From contig JALCNR010000003.1 of NCBI GenBank assembly GCA_022649165.1, positions 1-64,000 of the forward strand: a stretch of 64,000 nucleotides of DNA. The letters are read 5' to 3'. Each line of letters starts with the position of its first letter. The first letter of the stretch is position 1. The position numbers and the translations under genes are program-made. Below are positions 25,538-32,907 of the stretch, one piece after another. The notes beneath the pieces were generated by a model, which did not search any database, was not told the origin of the DNA, and was given only the letters and a program-made list of their open reading frames with translations. The DNA comes from Actinomyces sp. GTDB lineage: Bacteria > Actinomycetota > Actinomycetes > Actinomycetales > Actinomycetaceae.

Positions 25538-26410
25538 ATGGCCATGGCACCTGCGAGCACTCCACATCCCGCGCCCGACATCCCGACGCTGACACTGGCG
25601 AGCGGGGCCGCCATCCCCCAGCTGGGATTCGGCACCTACAAGGTCACCGAGAAGGTCGCCGAGGTCGTCTCCTCCGCCCTCGCGCTGGGCTACCGCCACA
25701 TCGACACCGCGCAGATGTACCACAACGAGGCCGAGGTCGGGCAGGCCTGGGCCGGATCCGGAATCGCGCGGGAGGACCTCTTCCTCACCTCGAAGCTCGA
25801 CAACCCGAACCACGAGCCCTCGGCCGCCCGGCGGAGCTTCGCCCAGACGCTGCTCGACCTGCGCACCGACTACGTCGACCTCTTCCTCATCCACTGGCCC
25901 CTGCCCATGCACTACGGCGGCGACTTCGTCACCACCTGGAAGGTGCTCGAGGAGTTCCTCGCAGACGGCCGCGCGCGGGCGATCGGCGTCTCGAACTTCG
26001 AGCCCCATCATCTCCAGCGGATCCTCGACCACGCCGACGTCACGCCGATGGTCAACCAGGTCGAGGCCCATCCATACCTGCCCAACCGCGCGGTGCACGA
26101 CTTCGACGCGGAGCACGGGATCCTCACGGAGGCGTGGTCCCCGCTCGCCCGCGGGCGCGCCGCCTCGGATCCGGTGCTGGCCGAGATCGGGGAGGCCCAT
26201 GGCGCGACCGCCAGCCAGGTCGCTCTGCGGTGGGCGCTGCAGCGCGGGGACATCGTCTTCCCGAAGTCCGTCACTCCCGCGCGCCAAGCGGAGAATCTGC
26301 AGGTCTTCGCCTTCGAGCTGTCCGCGGACGAGGTCCAGCGCATCGACGCCCTCAACGAGGGCGAGAAGGGGCGCACGGGCACCCACCCCGACCTGATGGA
26401 TCGCCTGTGA
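25538..26410 (+). CDS. Aldo/keto reductase (AKR)
   Basis: This is a 290-residue NADPH-dependent reductase with all four catalytic residues: Asp56 and Tyr61 (RHIDTAQMYHNE), Lys86 (LTSKL) and His119 (LFLIHWP). The cofactor loop FPKSVTPARQ is present. It is about as close to bacterial 2,5-diketo-D-gluconate reductases as the AKR at 10657 but differs from it throughout, so the two are not a recent duplication. The ATG at 25544 has better spacing from the AAAGGA box and may be the true start. The DUF2993 gene follows after 31 bases and may be co-transcribed. Confidence 0.92.
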   Translation: MAMAPASTPHPAPDIPTLTLASGAAIPQLGFGTYKVTEKVAEVVSSALALGYRHIDTAQMYHNEAEVGQAWAGSGIAREDLFLTSKLDNPNHEPSAARRSFAQTLLDLRTDYVDLFLIHWPLPMHYGGDFVTTWKVLEEFLADGRARAIGVSNFEPHHLQRILDHADVTPMVNQVEAHPYLPNRAVHDFDAEHGILTEAWSPLARGRAASDPVLAEIGEAHGATASQVALRWALQRGDIVFPKSVTPARQAENLQVFAFELSADEVQRIDALNEGEKGRTGTHPDLMDRL

Positions 26411-26441
26411 TCCGCCCCGCTCACGGGGCCGGGGCCGGCCG

Positions 26442-27140
26442 ATGAGGACCGCGGGACGCCTTCTCGCGGCGGCGCTGGCCCTTGCGGCCGTGCTGGCGGG
26501 CGCCGACCGGCTGGCCGCCCACGAGCTCGAGGCCGGAATCGCCCGAGGCCTCGCCTCGACGCGCGGGGTGATCTCGGGCGAGGCGGCGGGACTCGGGGAT
26601 GTGGAGGTCGCCGTCGAGGGTTTCCCGGTCCTCACCCAGCTGGCGGGCGGCAGCCTGGAGGAGCTGGACGTCCGCATTCCCGCCTACGCGGTGACGTCAG
26701 GCGATGTCGCCGTGACCCTCCATGACGTCACCGCCGAACTCGGGGACGTCTCGACCGGCCTCCCCCGCGTCGCCGGGTCCGTTCGCGCCTCCGGCGTGCT
26801 CACCGAGGAGGAGCTGGCCGCCGCCGCGACAGGGGCCGGACTGCCCGGAACGGTCTCGATCAGCCCCGATGGAATTTCCCTCTCGGGCGAGGCGCTCGGC
26901 ATGGGCGCGTCCGCCTCGCTCGCTCTGTCCATTGGCGAGGGCGGGCGCGGGCTGCTCCTCACCCCCGTCTCCGTCCGACTCGGCGACCGCGAGCTTCCGA
27001 TGGGCGCCGCAGGCGCCGATGCGCTGCCCGCCGTGACGATCCCTCTCGACGCGCTGCCGGCGGGCGTGGTCCTGCAGGAGGTCACGCCCTCGCAGGGGCG
27101 GCTGTCGGTCACCCTGACGGGCGCCGACGTTGATCTCTGA
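26442..27140 (+). CDS. DUF2993 (LmeA-like) secreted or membrane-anchored protein
   Basis: The 232-residue protein begins with a positively charged N-terminus and one hydrophobic segment (about residues 5-25, LLAAALALAAVLAGA), a signal anchor or signal peptide. The rest is the alternating strand/helix pattern of DUF2993, including VEVAVEGFPVLTQLAGGSLEELDVRI near residue 50. The mycobacterial member LmeA binds phospholipids in the periplasm and affects mannan elongation. Whether this protein does so is unknown. It has the usual length for the family. A strong convergent terminator lies 50 bases after the stop. Confidence 0.8.
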   Translation: MRTAGRLLAAALALAAVLAGADRLAAHELEAGIARGLASTRGVISGEAAGLGDVEVAVEGFPVLTQLAGGSLEELDVRIPAYAVTSGDVAVTLHDVTAELGDVSTGLPRVAGSVRASGVLTEEELAAAATGAGLPGTVSISPDGISLSGEALGMGASASLALSIGEGGRGLLLTPVSVRLGDRELPMGAAGADALPAVTIPLDALPAGVVLQEVTPSQGRLSVTLTGADVDL

Positions 27141-27190
27141 ATCTGCGCCGAGAATGGCTCGGGTCGCGGATGGGCGGAGGGCGCGACGAA

Positions 27191-27218
27191 GGGGGCGGGA
27201 CCCTCGGGTCCCGCCCCC
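27191..27218. terminator. Bidirectional terminator between DUF2993 and hsp20
   Basis: A perfect 13-bp stem, GGGGGCGGGACCC with its complement, has a 2-base centre and lies between two convergent genes. Confidence 0.8.
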
Positions 27219-27287
27219 TCATCCTCTTGAGTTCCGACGCCGCGCGGATCCGGCCGAGGCCGCTCCCGCCACGGCGAACAGGCTCCG

Positions 27288-27725
27288 TCAGGCGTTGGCC
27301 GTGGCGGCGCCTTCGATGGCGTGATCGCCGGACTGGACGTTGACCGCGATCTTGCGCGGCTTGGCGGCCTCGGCGACCGGGATGGTCAGCGTGAGCACGC
27401 CGTCCGTGTAGGCGGCGCTGATGTTGTCCAGGGCCACGCCCCCGCCCAGGGTCAGCTGGCGGGCGAACGTCCCCACCGGACGCTCATGGGTCAGCCACTG
27501 CAGGCTGTCGCCCGACTCGCCCTTCCGCTCGGCGCTGATCCTCAGCGTCCGGCCCTCGACGTCGATGTCGATCGTCGAAGGGTCGATGCCCGGCAGATCC
27601 ACCTTGGCGATGTAGTTGTCACCGTCGCGGTACAGGTCCAGGGGCAGCCCGGGGACGGCGGGCACCTGACGCAGGGTCGAGTTGAAGATGCGATCGAGCT
27701 CAGTGAACGGATCGTAGAGAGCCAT
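27288..27725 (-). CDS. hsp20: Hsp20 small heat-shock protein
   Basis: This is a 145-residue ATP-independent holdase of the alpha-crystallin family. It starts MALYDPFTELDRIFNSTL. The alpha-crystallin domain runs from about residue 35 to 130 (DGDNYIAKVDLPGIDPSTID through AYTDGVLTLTIPVAEAAKPRKI), which includes the GVLTLTIP motif. The open frame to 27863 is ignored because MALYDPF is the conserved start and follows a GGAGGA ribosome-binding site. Two HAIR operators lie 119-167 bases upstream, placing it under HspR with dnaK. In mycobacteria the hsp20 gene acr2 is likewise an HspR target. Confidence 0.94.
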   Translation of the reverse strand: MALYDPFTELDRIFNSTLRQVPAVPGLPLDLYRDGDNYIAKVDLPGIDPSTIDIDVEGRTLRISAERKGESGDSLQWLTHERPVGTFARQLTLGGGVALDNISAAYTDGVLTLTIPVAEAAKPRKIAVNVQSGDHAIEGAATANA

Positions 27726-27843
27726 CTGAATCCTCCTCCGAGGTCTGGGCCCGGACGGTCCGGGCCGGTTCGGGCCCCCCTTTCGGGGGTCTCTTTCGCG
27801 AACACCCTCAGTGTGGCCCCCCGCCCTCCGAACCGCAAGCAAA

Positions 27844-27864
27844 GTTGAGCCGCGTTCACTCAAG
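27844..27864. promoter_or_regulatory. HAIR operator of hsp20, proximal
   Basis: GTTGAGC, seven bases, ACTCAAG: two mismatches to the HAIR consensus in one half. Confidence 0.75.
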
Positions 27865-27871
27865 GCTGAAA

Positions 27872-27892
27872 CTTGAGCGCCGTCGACTCAAT
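27872..27892. promoter_or_regulatory. HAIR operator of hsp20, distal
   Basis: CTTGAGC, seven bases, ACTCAAT: one mismatch in each half. It lies 28 bases from the proximal site, between hsp20 and the divergent ACT-domain gene. Confidence 0.78.
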
Positions 27893-27958
27893 GTTGATCG
27901 CAATGTCGGATCCCCCACGTGCGGTGAGACGGGGCAGCGCGCGGACGCCCTGCCGGGG

Positions 27959-27964
27959 TAGGTT
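27959..27964 (+). promoter_or_regulatory. -10 element of ACT-domain gene
   Basis: TAGGTT ends seven bases before the ATG at 27972. Confidence 0.4.
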
Positions 27965-27971
27965 GCATGGC

Positions 27972-28382
27972 ATGTCCGGAATGAAAGATCTCGATCGGGC
28001 ACTTGCCTCCCTGGATGCGACCCAGCAGGGAATGTACGTGTTCGCCACTGTCTCCGAGATTCCCGAGGGGCTCACCCCCTTCGCCACCATCGCCGAGGAT
28101 GAGGGCATCACCGTCGTCGTCGCCGAGGACCAGGCCCGCGACGCGGGCCTGGTCCTGGACGAGCGTTTCGCCCGCATCACCCTGGGCGTCCACTCCGCCC
28201 TGGACTCCATCGGCCTGACTGCGACGATCGCGCAGACGCTGGCGAGCCGCTCGATCTCATGCAACGTGATCGCCGGGTACTTCCACGATCACCTCTTCGT
28301 CCAGGCCGAGCGCGTCACCGAGGCCACCGAGGCGCTGGCCGAACTCACCCGACAGGCCAAGGGCTGGCTGCCCCGGCAGTGA
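27972..28382 (+). CDS. ACT-domain protein
   Basis: The 136-residue protein seems to be built of two small ACT-type halves. The first is MYVFATVSEIPEGLTPFATIAED; the second includes GLTATIAQTLASRSISCNVIAGYFHDHLFV, the characteristic regulatory ACT strand-helix-strand. Conserved stand-alone proteins of this kind are annotated simply as ACT domain-containing and have no proven role; ACT domains usually bind amino acids. The ATG was preferred over an upstream in-frame ATG (27873) because the latter lies in the HAIR region and a TAGGTT -10 precedes 27972. It is divergent from hsp20. Confidence 0.75.
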   Translation: MSGMKDLDRALASLDATQQGMYVFATVSEIPEGLTPFATIAEDEGITVVVAEDQARDAGLVLDERFARITLGVHSALDSIGLTATIAQTLASRSISCNVIAGYFHDHLFVQAERVTEATEALAELTRQAKGWLPRQ

Positions 28383-28412
28383 GCCGGGGCCCCGGAACTC
28401 CGGGCCCCGGGA
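28381..28412. terminator. Terminator between ACT and OYE genes
   Basis: A GC-only hairpin (CCGGGGCCCCGGA against TCCGGGCCCCGG, one bulged base) lies at the junction of two convergent genes. Confidence 0.65.
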
Positions 28413-28423
28413 CCGCCGCAGGA

Positions 28424-29560
28424 TCAGCGCCTGGTGGCGCGCAGGTACTGCCGGGGGGCGTCCGGCGCCACGTGCAGACGCGCGGCCCATGCCATCGGCG
28501 CCATCGGGTCGCTGAGCAAGACGCGCCCAATCTCAATGACGTCCGCGTCGCCGCCCACCAGGATCTGCTCCGCCTGCTCGGGGGCGACGATCAGCCCGCA
28601 GGCCGATACCGGGATCCGCGGCTCTCCGGCGGGGACGCCCTCGTTCACGCCCAGCGCGCGGCGCACGCCCGCCGCGGCGAAGACCTGGTAGCCCACTCCG
28701 CCGCCGACGGCGGCATCGGGGACGTTCCCGCCGGTGGACACGTTGAGCATCGACGCCCCGTCCCGGGCGAGCAGCGGGGCCAGGCGCTCCGTGTCGGCCA
28801 GGGTCCACCCGGGCCGCCCGTCGGAGGGGTACTCCTGCGTCCAGTCGGTGGCGGAGATCCGCACGAGGACGGGCGCGTCCCCGATCCGGGCGCGCACCGC
28901 GCGCACGACCTCGCGGACGAACCGCGTGCGGCCCTCGAAGCCGCCGCCCCAGCGGTCGGCTCGCCGGTTCGAGGCCGGCGAGAGGAACTGGTGGATGAGG
29001 TACCCGTGGGCGGCGTGGATCTGGACGCCGTCGAAGCCCGCCTCGATGGCGCGGCCCGCGGCGTCGGCGAATGCCCCGACCAGGCCGAGGATCTCCTCCT
29101 CCGTGAGCTCGCGCGGCGTCGGGGAGCCCGCGTCGAAGGGGATCGGCGAGGGCGCCACGACCTGCCAGCCGCCCTCCTCCGGCGCCGCCGCGCCGGTGAG
29201 CCAGCCGGCGCGCGAGCTGCCCTTGCGTCCAGCGTGGTTGAGCTGGATGAAGGCTGCCGCCCCTCCCGCGTGGATGCGCTCAACGACAGCCGAGAAGGAG
29301 GGGATCTGGGCGTCGTCGTGCAGGGACAGGCAGTTCACCGAGATGCGGCCCTCCGGGACCACGCCCGTCGCCTCCACGATGACGGCGCCCGCGCCCCCGA
29401 TCGCTCGGGCCCCGTAGTGGACCTGGTGCCAGGGGGTCGGTCGGCCGAGCTCCTCACCCAGGGGAGCGGCGGAGTACATGCACATGGGCGGCATCCACAA
29501 GCGGTTGCGGGCAGTGAGACCGGCGATGGAGACGGGTGTGAACAGCTGCGCGTGGGGCAT
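28424..29560 (-). CDS. Old Yellow Enzyme family NADPH:flavin oxidoreductase (YqjM-like)
   Basis: This is a 378-residue FMN-binding TIM-barrel ene-reductase. Cys27 in WMPPMCMYSA is the redox-tuning cysteine of the YqjM class. QLNHAGRKGSS, the HxxH-type pair in IHAAHGYLIHQFLSP, and the RISATDWTQEY and STGGNVPD blocks are standard. Such enzymes reduce activated C=C bonds, nitroesters and quinones in the cytosol. A TAGCCT hexamer ends six bases before the ATG, so a leaderless message is likely. It is transcribed away from the DUF4921 gene, with 91 bases between their starts. Confidence 0.92.
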   Translation of the reverse strand: MPHAQLFTPVSIAGLTARNRLWMPPMCMYSAAPLGEELGRPTPWHQVHYGARAIGGAGAVIVEATGVVPEGRISVNCLSLHDDAQIPSFSAVVERIHAGGAAAFIQLNHAGRKGSSRAGWLTGAAAPEEGGWQVVAPSPIPFDAGSPTPRELTEEEILGLVGAFADAAGRAIEAGFDGVQIHAAHGYLIHQFLSPASNRRADRWGGGFEGRTRFVREVVRAVRARIGDAPVLVRISATDWTQEYPSDGRPGWTLADTERLAPLLARDGASMLNVSTGGNVPDAAVGGGVGYQVFAAAGVRRALGVNEGVPAGEPRIPVSACGLIVAPEQAEQILVGGDADVIEIGRVLLSDPMAPMAWAARLHVAPDAPRQYLRATRR

Positions 29561-29566
29561 GCCTCC

Positions 29567-29572
29567 AGGCTA
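29567..29572 (-). promoter_or_regulatory. -10 element of OYE gene
   Basis: TAGCCT on the reverse strand ends six bases before the ATG at 29560. Confidence 0.4.
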
Positions 29573-29638
29573 TCGCCGCCGGGCCGGTGGATGGGGCTCC
29601 GCCCGACCCCGCCCGAGATGCGCGCTCCCGGGGGCGAA

Positions 29639-29644
29639 TAGACT
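29639..29644 (+). promoter_or_regulatory. -10 element of DUF4921 gene
   Basis: TAGACT ends seven bases before the ATG at 29652. Confidence 0.45.
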
Positions 29645-29651
29645 GGGCGGC

Positions 29652-30974
29652 ATGGCAAAGGAGCACACCCCCCGCCGGGATCACGCCCTGGTGCGTCTGG
29701 CCGATGGCACGGTGAAACAGCACAACCTCCTGACAGGGACGGAGGTGTGGACCGTACCCGGCCGCGGCAACCGCCCCCTGTCCGTCCACCACGAGGCGCC
29801 GCAGCCGCTGGATCCGGATCGTGAGGGACGCCACTGCGCCTTCTGCGAGGAGCGCTACCTGGAGACGCCGCCTGAGAAGTCTCGGCTGGTCCGCCGCGAG
29901 GACGGCTCCTGGGAGCAGCTGGACGCGCTTCCCGCCGATCGTCTCCACGACACGGTCGCCGAGTTCAGGCGCATCCCGAACCTGTTCGAGATCGTGTCCT
30001 ACAACTACTGGCACCTCAACCACGACCACACGCCGTCCGAGGCCGAGCACCGGCGCATGGCGGAGTACCTGTCCTCGGGCACCGGATACGAGCATGTGAT
30101 GAATGTCGTGCGGGCGAGGATGCTGGCCGGCGGCCTGTCGGAGGCGGAGTTCGCCGCCTTGACGGACTCGGCGAAGCTCCAGCAGGCCAACGGCTTCTTC
30201 TCCGGCGGGCACGACGTCATCGTCGCCCGCCGCCACTTCGTCGACGGGGCCACCCAGGACACGCAGCTGGCGGGATCGGGCACCCTCACGCCTGAGGAGC
30301 ACTACCGCTACATGGCTTTCACCGCCCACTCGATGGCGGACCTCTACGGACTGGACCCGGCCGTGCGCTACGTGGCCACGTTCCAGAACTGGCTGAAGCC
30401 GGCCGGCGCCTCCTTCGACCACCTCCACAAGCAGCTGGTCGCCATCGACGAGCACTCCGTGCAGACCGAGGCCGAGATGCAGCGCCTGCGCGCCGATCCC
30501 GCGATCTACGACGACATCCTGCGGGTCGCGGTGACCCGCCGCCTCGTCATCGCGCAGAACGACCATGCCGTCGCGCTGGCCGGATTCGGCCACCGCTACC
30601 CGACCGTGTCCGTATGGCCGCTCCACGCTCCGCTCAACCCGTGGGAGGTGGACGACGAGCAGATGCGCGCCGCCTCCGACCTCCTCCACGCGATGCACGC
30701 CGCCACCGGCGTCGACGTGCCGTGCAACGAGGAGTGGTACCATCGCCCGCCCGACGTCTCGACCCCGATGCGGTGGCGCATCCTGCTCAAGTGGAGGATC
30801 TCGACGATCGCGGGGTTCGAGGGCGGGACCCGCATCTACCTCAACACCATCGACCCGTGGGATGTCTGCGCTCGCGTCGTCTCCCGTGTGCGCGACCTGC
30901 GCGACAGGGGGCTCGTCGCGCCGATGCGCGTGGGCGAGGAGTGCCACGTCACCGCGGAGATGCTCCACGACTGA
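29652..30974 (+). CDS. DUF4921 family protein, GalT/HIT-like
   Basis: This is a 440-residue cytosolic protein of the actinobacterial DUF4921 family. Cys62 and Cys65 (HCAFCEER) form one half of a zinc site. Later, FDHLHKQ places His257, His259 and Gln261 in the H-x-H-x-Q pattern of galactose-1-phosphate uridylyltransferase-like enzymes, whose histidine carries the nucleotidyl group. The segments IVSYNYWHLNHDH and VSVWPLHAPLNPWEV support the same fold. A nucleotidyl transferase or hydrolase acting on a sugar phosphate is therefore plausible but unproven. It is a single gene, leaderless by -10 position, converging on a lipoprotein gene with 15 bases between stops. Confidence 0.75.
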   Translation: MAKEHTPRRDHALVRLADGTVKQHNLLTGTEVWTVPGRGNRPLSVHHEAPQPLDPDREGRHCAFCEERYLETPPEKSRLVRREDGSWEQLDALPADRLHDTVAEFRRIPNLFEIVSYNYWHLNHDHTPSEAEHRRMAEYLSSGTGYEHVMNVVRARMLAGGLSEAEFAALTDSAKLQQANGFFSGGHDVIVARRHFVDGATQDTQLAGSGTLTPEEHYRYMAFTAHSMADLYGLDPAVRYVATFQNWLKPAGASFDHLHKQLVAIDEHSVQTEAEMQRLRADPAIYDDILRVAVTRRLVIAQNDHAVALAGFGHRYPTVSVWPLHAPLNPWEVDDEQMRAASDLLHAMHAATGVDVPCNEEWYHRPPDVSTPMRWRILLKWRISTIAGFEGGTRIYLNTIDPWDVCARVVSRVRDLRDRGLVAPMRVGEECHVTAEMLHD

Positions 30975-30989
30975 CCGGCCGTCGGGGCG

Positions 30990-32147
30990 TCAGCGGGAGG
31001 ACAGCTCCTTCTCCCATGCCGCCAGCCAGTCCTTCGTGCGCCCCAGGTCCTCCTCGGACAGGGCGACCGCATCCCCGGTGGGCGCCGAGAACCAGCCGAT
31101 AGGCGTGTCCTGGGCGGCGGCCGCCACCAGTGGGGTGGCGATCGACTCCTCGGCGAGAGCTTGCTGGGCGCGCGCGCCGAGCAGGTACGCGAGGAAGGAC
31201 TCCGCCCCGTCGGGATCGGCCGGATCGGCAGTCCGCGCCGCGTACAGATACCGCGTCAGGCACGTCGATCCGACGGGCGCCGCGGAGGATTCGGTCGCGG
31301 TGTTGTTCACCGTCGTCGCCGCCAGCGACTCGGGGGCGACCAGAAGCGGCCTCGCGCCCGACGCCGACGCGGCAGTCCAGGCCTGGACGGCGGCATCCCC
31401 GCTCTGCACCTGCGCTCCCGACGCCAGGAGCTGCGCCCACCAACCCGACGCCCCCTCCCCCTTCGCCTGGCCGGTGAGTTGGACGAAGGCGCGCCCCTCG
31501 GCCGTGGCGGACGGGTCGGGGATCTCCAGCAGCGACGCATACGCCGAGGACGCCAGGTCGTCGACGGAGTTGGGGGGATCGATCTTGTTCGCCGCGAACC
31601 ACTGCGTGTCGGCCAGGACGCACACGTCGTCGCGCGCATAGGCGACGGCGCCGGGCGCGCCGGCCAGCTCGGTTCCCTCCGGGGTCGCCGCGTCCTCGGG
31701 GGCGCCGCCCGCGAGGACGGAGGAATCCGTCCCGGTGAGCGCGTCCGTGGCGTCCAGGCCGATGAGCACATCGGCCGAACCCGCCGCGTCCTGCCCCTCC
31801 GGCGTCGCGGCGGTGGCCGCCGCGAGCCCGTCGTCGTCGGTCTCGACCTGGACCAGGGTGAACCCCGTCGCCCGCAGGAAGTCGCGGGCGAGTTCGTCGG
31901 AGAAGGCCTGACCGGCGGGCACCGCCACGGTCACCGTGCCGGATCCGCGGCGGGGCGTCACGGCGAGAAGACCCGACTGCTCGTCGCCGCCGGTGACGAC
32001 CGTGGAGGACAGGCCCGGCACGATCGGCGCGGCGAACGGGTCCGACGCGGGGTCGGCCGCCGGGTCGACGGAAGGCGTGCACCCCGCCAGCGCCGCCGCG
32101 ATCACCACCGCGATGCACCCGATCCCGGCCTGATGCACACGTGCCAC
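30990..32147 (-). CDS. ABC-type substrate-binding lipoprotein, thiamine-binding (ThiB-like)
   Basis: The 385-residue exported lipoprotein has a lipobox at ALAGC with lipid-bearing Cys23. The mature part has the iron/thiamine-type (cluster D) binding fold: GTVTVAVPAGQAFSDELARDF, GLDATDAL, and DDVCVLADTQWFAANKIDPP, which parallels ThiB. STCLTRYLY and the C-terminal PDGAESFLAYLLGARAQQAL are also family-like. The GTG start follows a GGAGAGGGGG ribosome-binding site, and TAGGCT at 32183-32188 on this strand is its -10. No permease or ATPase gene adjoins it, so it must pair with components elsewhere. I see no TPP riboswitch in the short leader. Confidence 0.7.
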   Translation of the reverse strand: MARVHQAGIGCIAVVIAAALAGCTPSVDPAADPASDPFAAPIVPGLSSTVVTGGDEQSGLLAVTPRRGSGTVTVAVPAGQAFSDELARDFLRATGFTLVQVETDDDGLAAATAATPEGQDAAGSADVLIGLDATDALTGTDSSVLAGGAPEDAATPEGTELAGAPGAVAYARDDVCVLADTQWFAANKIDPPNSVDDLASSAYASLLEIPDPSATAEGRAFVQLTGQAKGEGASGWWAQLLASGAQVQSGDAAVQAWTAASASGARPLLVAPESLAATTVNNTATESSAAPVGSTCLTRYLYAARTADPADPDGAESFLAYLLGARAQQALAEESIATPLVAAAAQDTPIGWFSAPTGDAVALSEEDLGRTKDWLAAWEKELSSR

Positions 32148-32292
32148 GGCGGTTCCCCCTCTCCGGTCCACACAACCCGCACAGCCTATCCCGCCTGCAC
32201 CGCCCGGCCGCGGAGGCGGCGACGCGGGCGGGTGTGCGGCATGATGGAGCCCGGAGCCGGGCCCGACCCGGTGTGCCCCCGAGGAGGACGAC

Positions 32293-32544
32293 ATGGACAT
32301 CGGCTGGAAGCTCGCGAGCGCCGGGGCGGCGGCGATCGCCACGATCATCTCCGGCAGGATCGCCGAGGCGGGGTGGCGGCTCGTCACCGGGCATGACGCG
32401 CCCCGCGACGACGATGACGACGCTCCGGTGGTCCAGCTGGTGGTCTTCGCGGCGGTCTCCGCGGCGGTGGCGGCTCTCGCCCAGAGGTCCGCCGTGCGCG
32501 GGGCCCGGAAATGGTACGGCCCGCGCTCGCTGCCCAAGCCCTGA
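32293..32544 (+). CDS. DUF4235 small membrane protein
   Basis: The 83-residue protein has two hydrophobic helices (about residues 4-20, and 46-64 VVQLVVFAAVSAAVAALAQR) separated by an Asp-rich loop (DDDDD). It ends in a basic tail RGARKWYGPRSLP. This is the DUF4235 pattern common in actinobacteria; function unknown. A GGAGGACGAC ribosome-binding site supports the ATG. It converges on ptsH, with 25 bases between the stops. Confidence 0.8.
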   Translation: MDIGWKLASAGAAAIATIISGRIAEAGWRLVTGHDAPRDDDDDAPVVQLVVFAAVSAAVAALAQRSAVRGARKWYGPRSLPKP

Positions 32545-32569
32545 GGACGGACGCGGAGGACGCCGCGCG

Positions 32570-32827
32570 TCAGGCGTCGAGGTTCGCCGCGACCAGGTCC
32601 GCGATCCGGTTCATGGCCGCCTCGTCCTCGGACTCGACGGTGACCTGGGCGCCGTGCTCGGCGCCCAGCGTCATGATCATCATGACCGAGGACGCGTCCA
32701 CGGGGTCCTCGCCCTCGACGCTGAGCAGGACCTCGGTGTCGAGTTCGCCGGCGGCCTGGGCGATGAGGGACGCGGGGCGGGCGTGCAGCCCGACCGTGGA
32801 TCCCACGGTGACGGTGCGTGCGGACAT
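32570..32827 (-). CDS. ptsH: HPr phosphocarrier of the PTS
   Basis: The 85-residue HPr passes phosphate from EI to EIIA. The phosphorylated His15 lies in TVGLHARPAS. Ser46 in DASSVMMIMTLG is the regulatory HPr-kinase position of Gram-positives, although HPr kinase is often missing in actinobacteria. It is the last gene of fruR-fruK-fruA-ptsH, 80 bases after fruA. That gap contains three short near-repeats of GTGCGGGTG. Its location makes fructose uptake and general PTS phosphorylation genetically linked, and EI is divergent in the same locus. Confidence 0.95.
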   Translation of the reverse strand: MSARTVTVGSTVGLHARPASLIAQAAGELDTEVLLSVEGEDPVDASSVMMIMTLGAEHGAQVTVESEDEAAMNRIADLVAANLDA

Positions 32828-32907
32828 GGATGCCTCCTGGGTTGTGCGGGTGGTGCGGGTGGCGCGGGATTGCGCCGCCCGGGGAGGGGTGACGGGGACG
32901 AGCGCGG

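Noticed and set aside
32148..32292. TPP riboswitch ahead of the thiamine-type binding protein
   Set aside because: The leader is only about 35 bases and lacks the conserved CTGAGA and pairing elements.
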